Under the pieces are notes generated by a model. The model did no database searches. It saw only the letters and a list, made by a program, of their open reading frames with translations, and was not told the origin of the DNA. A DNA stretch of 57,627 nt from Ancylobacter lacus (GTDB taxonomy: Bacteria > Pseudomonadota > Alphaproteobacteria > Rhizobiales > Xanthobacteraceae). Shown here piece by piece: positions 26,900-38,134 of the stretch. How positions within the stretch are numbered: the first letter of the stretch is position 1; each line of letters begins with the position of its first letter. A program made the translations under genes and the position numbers. The stretch is from contig NZ_JAHBGE010000034.1 in assembly GCF_018390635.1 (NCBI RefSeq), positions 1 through 57,627 of the forward strand, given 5' to 3'.

Positions 26900-27787
26900 A
26901 TGCGTCTTTTCACTCACCTGCACAGCCCACTCCGCACCGGCGATGTCGCGCCCGCGGGGCGTGGTCCCCTGCGGCTGGCAGCGCTGGTGCTGGTCGGCCT
27001 CTCGCTGGCCGGCTGTGCCGGGATGTTCGACAAGAAGGACGACGATCTCGTCATCTCCGACGAGCCCGCCGAGAAAATCTACAATGAAGGCCTGACCCTG
27101 TCGGCCAAGAACGACGACACCGAAGCCCTGAAGCGCTTCGAGGACGTCGACCGCCAGCACCCCTATTCCGAATGGGCGCGCAAGGCGCTCATCATGATCG
27201 CCTACATCAATTACACCCGCGGCCAGTACGACGAGTGCGTCTCGGCGGCGAAGCGCTATCTCGCGCTTCATCCCGGCACTGAGGATGCGGCCTACGCGCA
27301 GTATCTGATCGCGGCCTCCTATTTCGACCAGATTCCGGACATTTCGCGCGACCAGGCCCGTACCCAGCGCGCCATGGACGCGCTGGACGAGGTGGTTCGC
27401 AAATATCCCAACACCGAATATGCCGTCAGCGCCAAGAAGAAGCTGGAAGTCGCGCGCGACCAGCTCGCCGGCAAGGAAATGATGATCGGCCGCTACTACC
27501 TGGAGCAGCGCAACTACATCGGCGCCATCAACCGCTTCAAGGTCGTCGTCACCAAATACCAGACCACGCGGCATGTCGAGGAGGCGCTGTACCGCCTGAC
27601 CGAGGCCTATATGTCGCTTGGCATCGTCAACGAGGCCCAGACCTCGGCCGCGGTTCTCGGCTATAATTTCCCGGACAGTTCCTGGTACAAGGACGCCTAC
27701 AAGCTGGTTCAGTCGAAGGGGCTTGAGCCGGTCGAAAACAAGGAGTCCTGGATCAGCAAGGCATTCAAGAATCTCGGCCTTGGCTGA
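26900..27787 (+). CDS. bamD: Outer membrane protein assembly factor BamD
   Basis: A 295-residue lipoprotein of the BAM complex, which inserts beta-barrel proteins in the outer membrane. The signal is long, with lipobox LAGC and C39 after a hydrophobic stretch at 26-38. Five TPR repeats follow, starting at IYNEGLTLSAKNDDTEALKRF (quoted here only as a landmark near residue 65) and including HPYSEWARKA and YPNTEYA. The basic N-terminal region before the hydrophobic core is long, so a downstream start is possible but no better codon is seen. It is 213 bases after lpxC and 51 before recN. Confidence 0.92.
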   Translation: MRLFTHLHSPLRTGDVAPAGRGPLRLAALVLVGLSLAGCAGMFDKKDDDLVISDEPAEKIYNEGLTLSAKNDDTEALKRFEDVDRQHPYSEWARKALIMIAYINYTRGQYDECVSAAKRYLALHPGTEDAAYAQYLIAASYFDQIPDISRDQARTQRAMDALDEVVRKYPNTEYAVSAKKKLEVARDQLAGKEMMIGRYYLEQRNYIGAINRFKVVVTKYQTTRHVEEALYRLTEAYMSLGIVNEAQTSAAVLGYNFPDSSWYKDAYKLVQSKGLEPVENKESWISKAFKNLGLG

Positions 27788-27838
27788 TAGAAGGGTCTGG
27801 AACTCGGCCTGCCGGGGATTCGTTCTGGAGCTTCACCC

Positions 27839-29518
27839 ATGCTCGCCGCCCTGTCGATCAGGGACATCGTCCTCATCGAACGGCTGGACCTCACCTTCCA
27901 GCCCGGCCTGACGGTGCTCACCGGCGAGACCGGCGCGGGCAAGTCGATCCTTCTCGATGCGTTCACGCTGGCGTTGGGCGGTCGGGGTGATGGCTCGCTG
28001 GTGCGCCAGGGCGCGAGCCAGGGCCAGGTGACTGCCGAATTCGACCTGCCGCCCGGCCATCCCGCGCTCGCAAGCCTCGACGAGGCCGGCATCGAGCTGG
28101 ACGGGCCGCTGGTCCTGCGCCGTGTTCAGCATGCCGACGGGCGCACGCGGGCCTTCATCAACGACCAGCCCGTCGGGGCGCAGACCCTGAGGGCGCTGGG
28201 GCGGCGGCTGGTGGAGATTCACGGCCAGCACGACGACCGCGCGCTGGTCGACCCTGCCTCCCACCGCGCACTGCTGGACGCCTATGAGGGCCTTGGCCCG
28301 CTGGTGGCGGAGGTCGCGGCGCGCTTCCGCACCTTGCGCGCGCTCAGGCAGGAGGCCGGGGCGGAGCGGGCGCGGCTCGACGAGGCGGCCCGCGAGGCGG
28401 ACTATATTCGCCATGCGGTAGAAGAACTTAAGGCGCTTTCGCCGGAGCCCGGCGAGGAAGGCCGGCTGGCCGAGCGGCGCGCCGAGATGATGCGCTACGA
28501 GAAGATCGCCACCGATCTGTCAGAGGCGCAGGAGGCGATTGCCGGCCATGCCTCCCCGGTGCCCGGGCTGGCCGCGGCGGTCCGGCGGCTGGAGCGGCGG
28601 GCGGGCGAGGCGGAGGCGATGGTGCGGCCGGCGGTGGAGGCGATCGACCTTGCCCTCAACGCCATCGAGCAGGCCCGGCTTCACCTCGAGGCGGCGCTCG
28701 CCAGCGCCGATTACGACCCCCGCGAGCTGGAGCGGATCGAGGAGCGGCTCTTCGCCCTGCGCGCCGCCGCGCGGAAATATATGTGCAGTGTCGAGCACTT
28801 GCCGGCGGTGGCGACCCGCTTCGCCGACCAGCTCGACGCGCTCGACCATGGCGCGGAGCGGTTGAGGGAGCTCGACGTGAAGGTCGCGGCGGCGGAGCGG
28901 GACTACCGCGCCGAGGCCGCGATTCTCTCGGCCCGCCGGCACGCCGCGGCCGCCGCGCTCGACGCGGCGGTGAACGCCGAGCTCGGCCCGCTGAAGCTGG
29001 AACGGGCCCGTTTCATAACGGATGTTCAGACCGATGAGGCGGATGGTCAGGCCGATGGGTATGATCGGATCGAGTTCTGGGTCCGCACCAATCCCGGCAC
29101 CCGGCCGGGGCCGATGATGAAGGTCGCCTCGGGCGGCGAGCTCGCCCGCTTCCTGCTCGCCCTCAAGGTGGTGCTGGCGGACAAGGGCTCGGCGCCGACC
29201 CTCGTCTTCGACGAGATCGACACCGGCGTCGGCGGGGCGGTGGCGGATGCCATCGGGGCGCGGCTGGCGCGGCTCGGCCGCCGGGTGCAGGTGGTGGCGG
29301 TGACCCACGCCCCGCAGGTGGCGGCGCGGGCCGCGAGCCACTTCCGCATCGCCAAGGAAGCGCTGCCGGACCTCGACCAGGTCGCGACGCGGGTCGCCTC
29401 GCTTGCCCCGGAGAAGCGGCGGGAGGAGATCGCCCGCATGCTCTCGGGCGCCGAGGTCACCAGCGAGGCGCGGGCGGCGGCGGAGCGGCTGCTGAAGGGA
29501 GCGGCGACCGCGGAGTGA
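27839..29518 (+). CDS. recN: DNA repair protein RecN
   Basis: An SMC-like ATPase of 559 residues acting in double-strand break repair. The Walker A loop GETGAGKS is at residues 29-36 and HGQHDDRALVDP near 130 is a RecN hallmark. A coiled-coil arm rich in Glu, Arg and Ala spans about 155-345. The ABC signature SGGELARFLLALK lies near 430, Walker B LVFDEIDTGVGG near 457 and the H-loop VTHAPQVAARA near 486. The length matches the family. It follows bamD in the order common in Rhizobiales. Confidence 0.95.
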   Translation: MLAALSIRDIVLIERLDLTFQPGLTVLTGETGAGKSILLDAFTLALGGRGDGSLVRQGASQGQVTAEFDLPPGHPALASLDEAGIELDGPLVLRRVQHADGRTRAFINDQPVGAQTLRALGRRLVEIHGQHDDRALVDPASHRALLDAYEGLGPLVAEVAARFRTLRALRQEAGAERARLDEAAREADYIRHAVEELKALSPEPGEEGRLAERRAEMMRYEKIATDLSEAQEAIAGHASPVPGLAAAVRRLERRAGEAEAMVRPAVEAIDLALNAIEQARLHLEAALASADYDPRELERIEERLFALRAAARKYMCSVEHLPAVATRFADQLDALDHGAERLRELDVKVAAAERDYRAEAAILSARRHAAAAALDAAVNAELGPLKLERARFITDVQTDEADGQADGYDRIEFWVRTNPGTRPGPMMKVASGGELARFLLALKVVLADKGSAPTLVFDEIDTGVGGAVADAIGARLARLGRRVQVVAVTHAPQVAARAASHFRIAKEALPDLDQVATRVASLAPEKRREEIARMLSGAEVTSEARAAAERLLKGAATAE

Positions 29519-29680
29519 TGCCGCGGTGCCGTGTCATGCGCCGGTGACCTTCGTCCCCCTCCTCCTTCTCCGTCCCGCGCCGGGCCGGCCTCCGGCGCCG
29601 ACCGGTGCCGTCTGGCGCCGGTGTCCGGTTGCGGCCATAGTCGCCGCCCGCAGGCGCAGCTCCAGCTTCGGAACATCGAC

Positions 29681-30898
29681 ATGCCTTTCTCCGATGCCGC
29701 GGCCGGCCGGTCGCCGCCGCCTGGTGCGGCGATGAGCGCCCAGCCCCCCGCGGCCAATGCGGAGCTGCCGGCCCCGGCGGATCGGCCGCCGGCCGGCGCC
29801 GCGCCCGCGCCCGCGCCGGCGCCGGAACTCACCCTGGTCATTCCCACCTTCAACGAGGCCGGCAACATCGCGCCGCTGATCGCCCGGCTGCAGACGGCGC
29901 TGGCGGGGCTGCGCTGGGAGGCGATCTTCGTCGACGACAATTCGCCCGACGGCACCGCCGACGCCCTGCGCGAGGCGGGCCGGCGGGATTCCCGCATCCG
30001 CTGCATCCGGCGGATCGGCCGGCGCGGCCTCGCCGGGGCCTGCATCGAGGGCATATTGGCGGCACAGGCGCCGGTTGCGGCGGTGATGGACGCCGATCTC
30101 CAGCATGACGAGACCCTGCTGCCGCGCATGTTCGCCGCGATGGGCGACGGGGCGGACGTGGTGGTGGCGACCCGCTACGCGCCCGGTGGCGAGGCCTCCA
30201 GCTTCGGCGCCCTGCGCGGCTTCGGCAGCCGCTTCGCCAACGGGCTGGCCCACCGCCTGCTGGGGGTGCGCTCCAGCGACCCGATGAGCGGCTTCTTCAT
30301 GCTGCGCCGCGAGCTGGTGGAGCGGCTGGCGCCGAAGCTCTCCAGCGAGGGGTTCAAGATCCTGCTGGACATCCTCGCCACCGCGGGCCGGGACGTGCGG
30401 GTGGAGGAGCTGACCTACACCTTTGGCGTGCGCCACAGCGGGGAGAGCAAGCTGCAGATGCGGGTGCTGGTGGATTTTGCCGGGCTTATCCTCGCCAAGG
30501 CCACCGGCGGCGCGGTCTCGCTGCGCTTCCTCTCCTTCGCCGCCGTGGGTGCGCTTGGCCTCGGGGTCCACCTTCTGGCGCTGCGGCTCGGCCTCGGATT
30601 CGGCGCCCGCTTCGAGGTGGCTCAGGCCGTGGCGACGCTGGTCGCGATGACCTTCAACTTCTTCCTGAACAACGCCACCACCTACCGTGACCGCCGGCTC
30701 CGGGGCTGGGCGATCCTGCCGGGTCTCGCGGGCTTCTATGCCATTTGCGGGCTGGGGGCGGCGGCCAATGTCGGCGTTGCCGGCTGGATGTTCTACCAGA
30801 CCTCGCGCTGGTGGGTCGCCGGCGTCGCCGGCGCCTGTATCGGCGCGGTGTGGAATTACGGGGTCAGCAAGGCGCTGGTCTGGAGGGAGCCGTCGTGA
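29681..30898 (+). CDS. Polyprenol-phosphate glycosyltransferase (GT2, DPM1-like) with GtrA-like membrane domain
   Basis: A 405-residue fusion. An Ala/Pro-rich N-terminus of about 55 residues precedes a GT2 domain with LVIPTFNEAGNI, VDDNSPDGTAD and the metal-site MDADLQHD (residues 55-290). This group transfers a sugar from a nucleotide to a polyprenyl phosphate. Four predicted spans of a GtrA-like domain (about 290-402, FNFFLNNATTYRDRR) follow and would help move the lipid-linked sugar across the membrane. The ATG at 29681 is the earliest convincing start; ATG 29732 is an alternative. Its stop overlaps the next glycosyltransferase by four bases (GTGA), so the two almost certainly work together. 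The sugar is unknown. Confidence 0.88.
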   Translation: MPFSDAAAGRSPPPGAAMSAQPPAANAELPAPADRPPAGAAPAPAPAPELTLVIPTFNEAGNIAPLIARLQTALAGLRWEAIFVDDNSPDGTADALREAGRRDSRIRCIRRIGRRGLAGACIEGILAAQAPVAAVMDADLQHDETLLPRMFAAMGDGADVVVATRYAPGGEASSFGALRGFGSRFANGLAHRLLGVRSSDPMSGFFMLRRELVERLAPKLSSEGFKILLDILATAGRDVRVEELTYTFGVRHSGESKLQMRVLVDFAGLILAKATGGAVSLRFLSFAAVGALGLGVHLLALRLGLGFGARFEVAQAVATLVAMTFNFFLNNATTYRDRRLRGWAILPGLAGFYAICGLGAAANVGVAGWMFYQTSRWWVAGVAGACIGAVWNYGVSKALVWREPS

Positions 30899-32421
30899 GC
30901 GCCACGTCTGCCGTTGAGTCCGCCGCCGTGCCCTCGCCCGGCACGGCGGCGCCGGACCCGCTGTTCGGCGCCAGCAACGCGGCCGCACTGGCGCTGATCG
31001 CAGCCCTTCTGCTGCTCCGGCTGGTGCTGGCGGCCGGGATGCCGCTGGTGCCGGACGAGGCCTATTATGCCCTGTGGGCGACGAGCCTCTCGCCGGGCTA
31101 TCTCGACCATCCCCCGATGATCGCGGTGTTCATCCGGCTGGGGCAGATGCTGGCCGGGGATACCCCGTTCGGGGTGCGGCTGGTCACGATCCTGGCGGTG
31201 GTGCCGGCCAGCGCCTGCATCTGGCGGGCCGCCGGCCTGCTGCTGGAGGACCGCCGCGCCGGGCCGCTGGCCGCGGTGCTGTTCAACGTCACCATTTTCG
31301 GCTTCCTCGGCATGACGCTGGCGACGCCGGACGCGCCGCTGGCGGTGTTCTCCGCCGCCATGGTGTATTGCGCCGCGCGGCTGGCGCGGGCGCCCGGCCC
31401 CGGCTGGTGGCTGGCCATGGGGCTCGCCACCGGGCTGGCGCTGGAGGCCAAATATTCCGCCGCCATGCTGGCGGGCGGCTTCGCGCTCGGCGTGCTGGCG
31501 CTGCCGGGGCTGCGGCGGGAGCTGCTGCGGCCGTGGCCGTGGCTGGCGCTCGCCCTCGCCCTGCTGGTGTTCCTGCCCAATCTCGCCTGGAACCAGATGC
31601 ATGGCTGGGAAACCTTCACCAAGCAGGGCGGCCGGGTGACGGCCCACGCGCTGCTGCGGCCGCGCTTTCTCGGCGAGCTGGTGGCGGTGCAGGTGGCGCT
31701 GGCGACGCCGCTGGTGTTCCTGTTCGGGGTGGCCGGGCTGCTGCCGCGCGCGGCGCGGCAGTTCCGCCCCGGGCCCGGGCGGGCGCTGCTGCTGTTCATG
31801 CTGCTGGTGCCGCTCGCCTATTTTGCCGTCCATGCGCTGCGCAGCCGGGTGGAGGGCAACTGGCTCGGCTTCCTCTATCCTCTCCTCGCCATCGCCGCCG
31901 CGGCAGGGCTGCTGTCGCTGTCGGGCACGGCGAACCTGCATCTGCGCCGGATGCGCCGGCTCGCCGTGCCGGTGGCGCTCGGCCTCGTGCTGGGGCTCGC
32001 GGCCTATGCGCTGGTCCGTCCGCCCGCCGCCGCGCCGCTGCGCGACCCGGTGGTGCGGATGACGCAGGGCTGGCCCGCCTTCGCCATCAAGATCGACGCC
32101 CGCCGCCGCGAGGCCGGGGCGGGGCTGCTGCTCACCGACAATTACCAGCTCGCCGCCATGCTGCGCCGGGAGCTGCCGGGGGTGCGGGTGGCGCAGTACA
32201 ATGAGCGCGCGCGCTACCGCTTCCTCGACGAGCCCGACCCGCTCGCGACGGCCGGTCCGGCCCTGGTGGTGGCCGCCAATCGCAGCGAGGACGAGCTGCG
32301 CGCCGCGCTCGGTCCGCTGGCCCCGCTCGGCACGGTGTCACGCCGGTTCGATGAGGTGGAGCTTGCCACGGTGCGGCTTTACCGGGTGGAGCTGCCGCCC
32401 GTGCCCGCGCCGGGTGGATGA
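30895..32421 (+). CDS. GT39-type membrane glycosyltransferase (ArnT/PMT-like)
   Basis: A 508-residue integral membrane protein with about 11 predicted spans followed by a soluble C-terminal domain (about 390-508). The first periplasmic loop holds PDEAYYALWATSLSPGYLDHPP, here noted as the DE and DHPP elements near residues 47-66, which are the catalytic signature of the GT39/ArnT group using polyprenyl-phosphate sugars. A GTG start overlaps the preceding gene as GTGA. With the DPM1-like protein it forms a donor-synthesis plus transfer pair. By analogy to the rhizobial RgtE/RgtA-D galacturonosyl system it may modify LPS core or lipid A, but the acceptor is inferred only. Confidence 0.87.
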   Translation: MSATSAVESAAVPSPGTAAPDPLFGASNAAALALIAALLLLRLVLAAGMPLVPDEAYYALWATSLSPGYLDHPPMIAVFIRLGQMLAGDTPFGVRLVTILAVVPASACIWRAAGLLLEDRRAGPLAAVLFNVTIFGFLGMTLATPDAPLAVFSAAMVYCAARLARAPGPGWWLAMGLATGLALEAKYSAAMLAGGFALGVLALPGLRRELLRPWPWLALALALLVFLPNLAWNQMHGWETFTKQGGRVTAHALLRPRFLGELVAVQVALATPLVFLFGVAGLLPRAARQFRPGPGRALLLFMLLVPLAYFAVHALRSRVEGNWLGFLYPLLAIAAAAGLLSLSGTANLHLRRMRRLAVPVALGLVLGLAAYALVRPPAAAPLRDPVVRMTQGWPAFAIKIDARRREAGAGLLLTDNYQLAAMLRRELPGVRVAQYNERARYRFLDEPDPLATAGPALVVAANRSEDELRAALGPLAPLGTVSRRFDEVELATVRLYRVELPPVPAPGG

Positions 32422-35076
<2,655 letters not shown>

Positions 35077-35082
35077 GGCGCC

Positions 35083-35118
35083 ACAAGAAAAATCCCCGGA
35101 GCGGGCCGCTCCGGGGAT
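35083..35118 (-). terminator. Intrinsic terminator of the DUF3309 gene
   Basis: A perfect 12-bp hairpin (arms 35092-35103 and 35107-35118, ATCCCCGGAGCG with loop GGC) is followed on the minus strand by a short T run (35088-35092). It is 27 bases past the DUF3309 stop. On the plus strand it also lies just after ligA and could form there, but without a T tract. Confidence 0.8.
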
Positions 35119-35144
35119 GATTCGTCACAAAGGCGGCGCGGGCG

Positions 35145-35297
35145 TCAGAGCCGGCCGGTCAGCATCATCACGATCAGCACGATCAGCAGAATGGTGACGA
35201 TCCCGCTCGGGCCATAGCCCCAGTTCCGGCTGTAGCCCCAGCTCGGCAGCGCCCCCACCAGGATCAGCACGAGAATGATGAGAAGAATCGTGGTCAT
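35145..35297 (-). CDS. DUF3309 family small membrane protein
   Basis: A 50-residue, very hydrophobic protein with two membrane segments (about 4-17 and 31-47) joined by the conserved loop PSWGYSRNWGYGPSG. This loop is the hallmark of the DUF3309 family, widespread in proteobacteria and of unknown role. The ATG at 35297 is preceded by GGAGGGC, a good ribosome-binding site; the longer frame from 35345 is not needed. It is transcribed alone, with its own terminator. Confidence 0.85.
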   Translation of the reverse strand: MTTILLIILVLILVGALPSWGYSRNWGYGPSGIVTILLIVLIVMMLTGRL

Positions 35298-35443
35298 CGG
35301 CAGCCCTCCAGTCCCAGCTTGCTTGCTGGCGAGGTAACGCGACACGCAGGCCTTGGTTCCTGCCGCCGCTCACGACGAACGGTTCGCTGCGCCGCGGGCG
35401 CGCTATTTCGGAAGGCGAGGGGAGTGGGGCCGGCCGGCGCCGC

Positions 35444-37273
35444 TCACAGCGGGGCGGTGGCCGCCTCCAGCCAGAGGCGCGTCGCCGCGTCCGTCTCCAC
35501 CAGCGGGCCGATCTCGGCGCGGACTCGTGCGTGATAGGCGTCGATCTGGGCCCGTTCCTCCGAGGTGAGAAGGGCGATCTCGATCAGCGCCCGCTCGAAC
35601 GGGGCGAGAGTCAGGGTGTCGAAGCCGAGCAGCGCGCGCTCGGCGCCTTCCACCTGCCGTTCCGCCACGAGCTGGAGATTCTCGATGCGGATGCCGAAGG
35701 CGCCGGTCTTGTAGTAGCCCGGCTCGTTGGAGAGCACCATGCCGGCCTGAAGCGGCACCGTGCCGACTTTGGAGATGCGCGCCGGCCCCTCATGGACCGA
35801 GAGATAGGCGCCGACGCCATGGCCGGTGCCGTGCTCGAAATCGAGCCCCGCCGCCCAGAGATACTGCCGGGCGAAGGGGTCGATCTGCGCGCCGGAGGTG
35901 CCGCGCGGAAACACCGCCCGGGCGATGGCGAGGTTGCCCTTCAGCACCCGGGTGAAGCGGTCGCGCATCTCCGCCGTGGGCGTGCCGACCGCCAGCGTGC
36001 GGGTGACGTCGGTGGTGCCGTCCTCGTATTGCGCGCCGGAATCGATGAGGAACAGCTCGCCCGGGCTGATGGCGCGGTTGGTGGCGAAGCTCACCCGGTA
36101 ATGCACGATGGCGCCGTTGGGGCCGGCCCCGGCGATGGTGGGAAAGGACACGTCCTTCAGCGCCCCGGTGTCGCGGCGGAAGCTTTCCAGCGCGCAGACG
36201 GCGGCGATCTCCGTCAGCGCGCCCTTCGGCGCCTCGGTGGCGAACCAGGCGAGGAAGCGGGCGAGGGCGGCGCCGTCGCGGCGATGGGCGGCGTGCATGC
36301 CGGCGATCTCGGCGGCATTCTTGGTCGCCTGCATCAGGGCCGCCGGGCTGGGCCCCTTCGAGACCTTGCCGCCGGCAGCCTCGATGCGGGCGGCGACATG
36401 GGCCGGGCAGGTGGCCTGGTCGAGCCGCACCGTGGCGCCGGACGAGGCCAGCAGCGCCAGCGCGTCGTCGAAATAGACCGGCTCCAGCAGCTCGGCATGG
36501 ATGGCGAGTTCGCGGCGCACCTCGGGCTGCAGCTTGCGGCCGTCGAGCAGCAGGGTCGGGCGGCCCTCCGCCGGCAGGATGGCCCAGCCCAGCGGCAGCG
36601 GCGTGAAGGAGACGTCGCCGCCGCGGATGTTGAACGCCCACGCCATGGTGTGGGGATCGGAGATGACGAGGGCGTCGAGCTTTTCCGCCTTCAGCGCGGC
36701 GCGCAGCCGTTCCAGCCGGTCGGCCGTCGCCTCCCCGGCGAGGGCGGGGTCGCGCAGCGTCACCGGGGCGGTCGGCTCGGGCGGGCGGTCCAGCCACACC
36801 GCATCCACCGGGTTGTAGTCGGTCGCGATCAGCGTGCCGCCGGCCGAGGCCACCGCCTGGCGCAGCCTCTCCAGCCCGTCCAGCGTGAGCAGCCACGGGT
36901 CATAGGCGAAGCGGGCGCCGGCGGGCAGGTGGGCCTGCAGCCATTTTTCCGGCGTCACCTCGAAGGAGGGAACCACCGCGAACGAGGCGGTGTCGACCTG
37001 CGCGGCGGCCTGCAGGGTATAGCGGCCATCGACGAAGATCGCGGCCTCCTCCGCCAGCACCACCGCGACGCCGGCCGAGCCGGTGAAGCCGGTGAGCCAG
37101 GCGAGCCGTTCCGCGCAGGGCGGCACATATTCGTTCTGGTGCGCGTCGGCCCGGGGCACGATGAAGCCGTCGAGCTGGCGGCGGGCCAGCTCTGCCCGCA
37201 GCAGGGCGAGGTGGCGGGTGCCCTGCTCGGGGGCGGCGGCGTCGGTGAAGGTCTGGAATCTGGCGTCGAACAT
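35444..37273 (-). CDS. Xaa-Pro aminopeptidase (aminopeptidase P, M24B family)
   Basis: A 609-residue cytoplasmic metallopeptidase removing N-terminal residues before proline. Two creatinase N-like domains (residues 1-310) precede the pita-bread catalytic domain. Metal ligands are visible in order: D in IDSGAQYEDGTTD (two aspartates), H in EHGTGHGVG, E in SNEPGYYK and E in IRIENLQ. The length of about 600 is that of the three-domain subgroup found in eukaryotes and Rhizobiales, not the 440-residue E. coli PepP. It stands alone, with three 19-base tandem repeats upstream separating it from the LysE gene. Confidence 0.94.
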   Translation of the reverse strand: MFDARFQTFTDAAAPEQGTRHLALLRAELARRQLDGFIVPRADAHQNEYVPPCAERLAWLTGFTGSAGVAVVLAEEAAIFVDGRYTLQAAAQVDTASFAVVPSFEVTPEKWLQAHLPAGARFAYDPWLLTLDGLERLRQAVASAGGTLIATDYNPVDAVWLDRPPEPTAPVTLRDPALAGEATADRLERLRAALKAEKLDALVISDPHTMAWAFNIRGGDVSFTPLPLGWAILPAEGRPTLLLDGRKLQPEVRRELAIHAELLEPVYFDDALALLASSGATVRLDQATCPAHVAARIEAAGGKVSKGPSPAALMQATKNAAEIAGMHAAHRRDGAALARFLAWFATEAPKGALTEIAAVCALESFRRDTGALKDVSFPTIAGAGPNGAIVHYRVSFATNRAISPGELFLIDSGAQYEDGTTDVTRTLAVGTPTAEMRDRFTRVLKGNLAIARAVFPRGTSGAQIDPFARQYLWAAGLDFEHGTGHGVGAYLSVHEGPARISKVGTVPLQAGMVLSNEPGYYKTGAFGIRIENLQLVAERQVEGAERALLGFDTLTLAPFERALIEIALLTSEERAQIDAYHARVRAEIGPLVETDAATRLWLEAATAPL

Positions 37274-37329
37274 GGGGCGCGAGCCTAGAAGCCCGCTGCT
37301 CCGGCCGCAATGGTGCCGATGGTCAGGCC

Positions 37330-37387
37330 GGCTTCAATGCTCAGGCAAGGCTTCAAAGCTCAGGCACGGCTTCCCATGCTCACGAAC
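37330..37387. repeat. Three imperfect 19-base tandem repeats
   Basis: GGCTTCAATGCTCAGGCAA (37330-37348), GGCTTCAAAGCTCAGGCAC (37349-37367) and a weaker copy beginning GGCTTCCCATGCTCACGAA (37368-37386). The third copy includes the stop codon of the LysE gene on the minus strand, and the array lies 57 bases upstream of the aminopeptidase ATG. The number of copies may vary among strains. Confidence 0.7.
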
Positions 37388-38009
37388 GGGCGGCGAGCCC
37401 GCGTCCGGCGTCGTAGAGCGACTTCGCGCCGAAGGCGATGAACATCACCCCGACGCAGCGGGTGACGATGCCGCCATGGCGCAGGAAGAAGCGCCGCACC
37501 GGGGCGAGGCCCGCCATCCACACCAGCAGGATGTCCGCCGCGACGAAGCCCGCCAGCGCCGCCGCCAGCAGCATCGGCGCCGCATCCCACGACAGGCCGG
37601 AGGCATAGCGGGCGGTGAGGGCGGTGAACATCGCCACCGAGACCGGGTAGGCCTTGGGATTGGTGAGGCCGAACAGAACGCCGGTGGCGAGCGGGCGGGC
37701 CGAGCCGACCGGGGTCGCCGTGCCGCCCCGGCTGAACAGCGCCTTGGCGCCGAGCCAGAGCAGATAAAGCCCGCAGAACAGCCCCAGCAGGTCGAACAGC
37801 AGCGGGCCGAGCTGGTTCACCCCGATGATCGCGGCGAAGGCAAGCGCCGTCCAGAACAGGTCGCCGACCAGATGCCCGCTCACGAAGCGGGCGCCGGCCG
37901 GGCGGCCGTGGGTCGCGGCCAGCGAGAACAGCGCGAGAAAGGCGGGGCCGGGCGAGAGCACGTAAAGCGCGCCGGCGAGCGCGGTCATGGCGAAGAGCCC
38001 GGTGGACAT
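37380..38009 (-). CDS. LysE/RhtB family amino-acid exporter
   Basis: A 209-residue inner-membrane protein with six predicted spans. The N-terminal SPGPAFLALFSLAATHGRPAG (the SPGP motif is at about residues 19-22), SGHLVGDLFW and FGLTNPKAYPVSVAMF are diagnostic of the LysE superfamily, which exports amino acids or homoserine lactone-like metabolites. The substrate is not predictable. ATG 38009 is preferred to the TTG 15 bases upstream. It diverges from the solute-binding protein gene at 38135, sharing a 125-base region. Confidence 0.9.
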   Translation of the reverse strand: MSTGLFAMTALAGALYVLSPGPAFLALFSLAATHGRPAGARFVSGHLVGDLFWTALAFAAIIGVNQLGPLLFDLLGLFCGLYLLWLGAKALFSRGGTATPVGSARPLATGVLFGLTNPKAYPVSVAMFTALTARYASGLSWDAAPMLLAAALAGFVAADILLVWMAGLAPVRRFFLRHGGIVTRCVGVMFIAFGAKSLYDAGRGLAARS

Positions 38010-38134
38010 GTCACATTTCCGCAAGCAGGAGGGAGCGCGCGCCGGAACGGCTGGACGCCGCGCGGTGAATGCCGCAGCATTCTATGCGTGGGGCGGTTCC
38101 GTCAATTCGGGACTGCGGGGCGGGATGAGCGACG

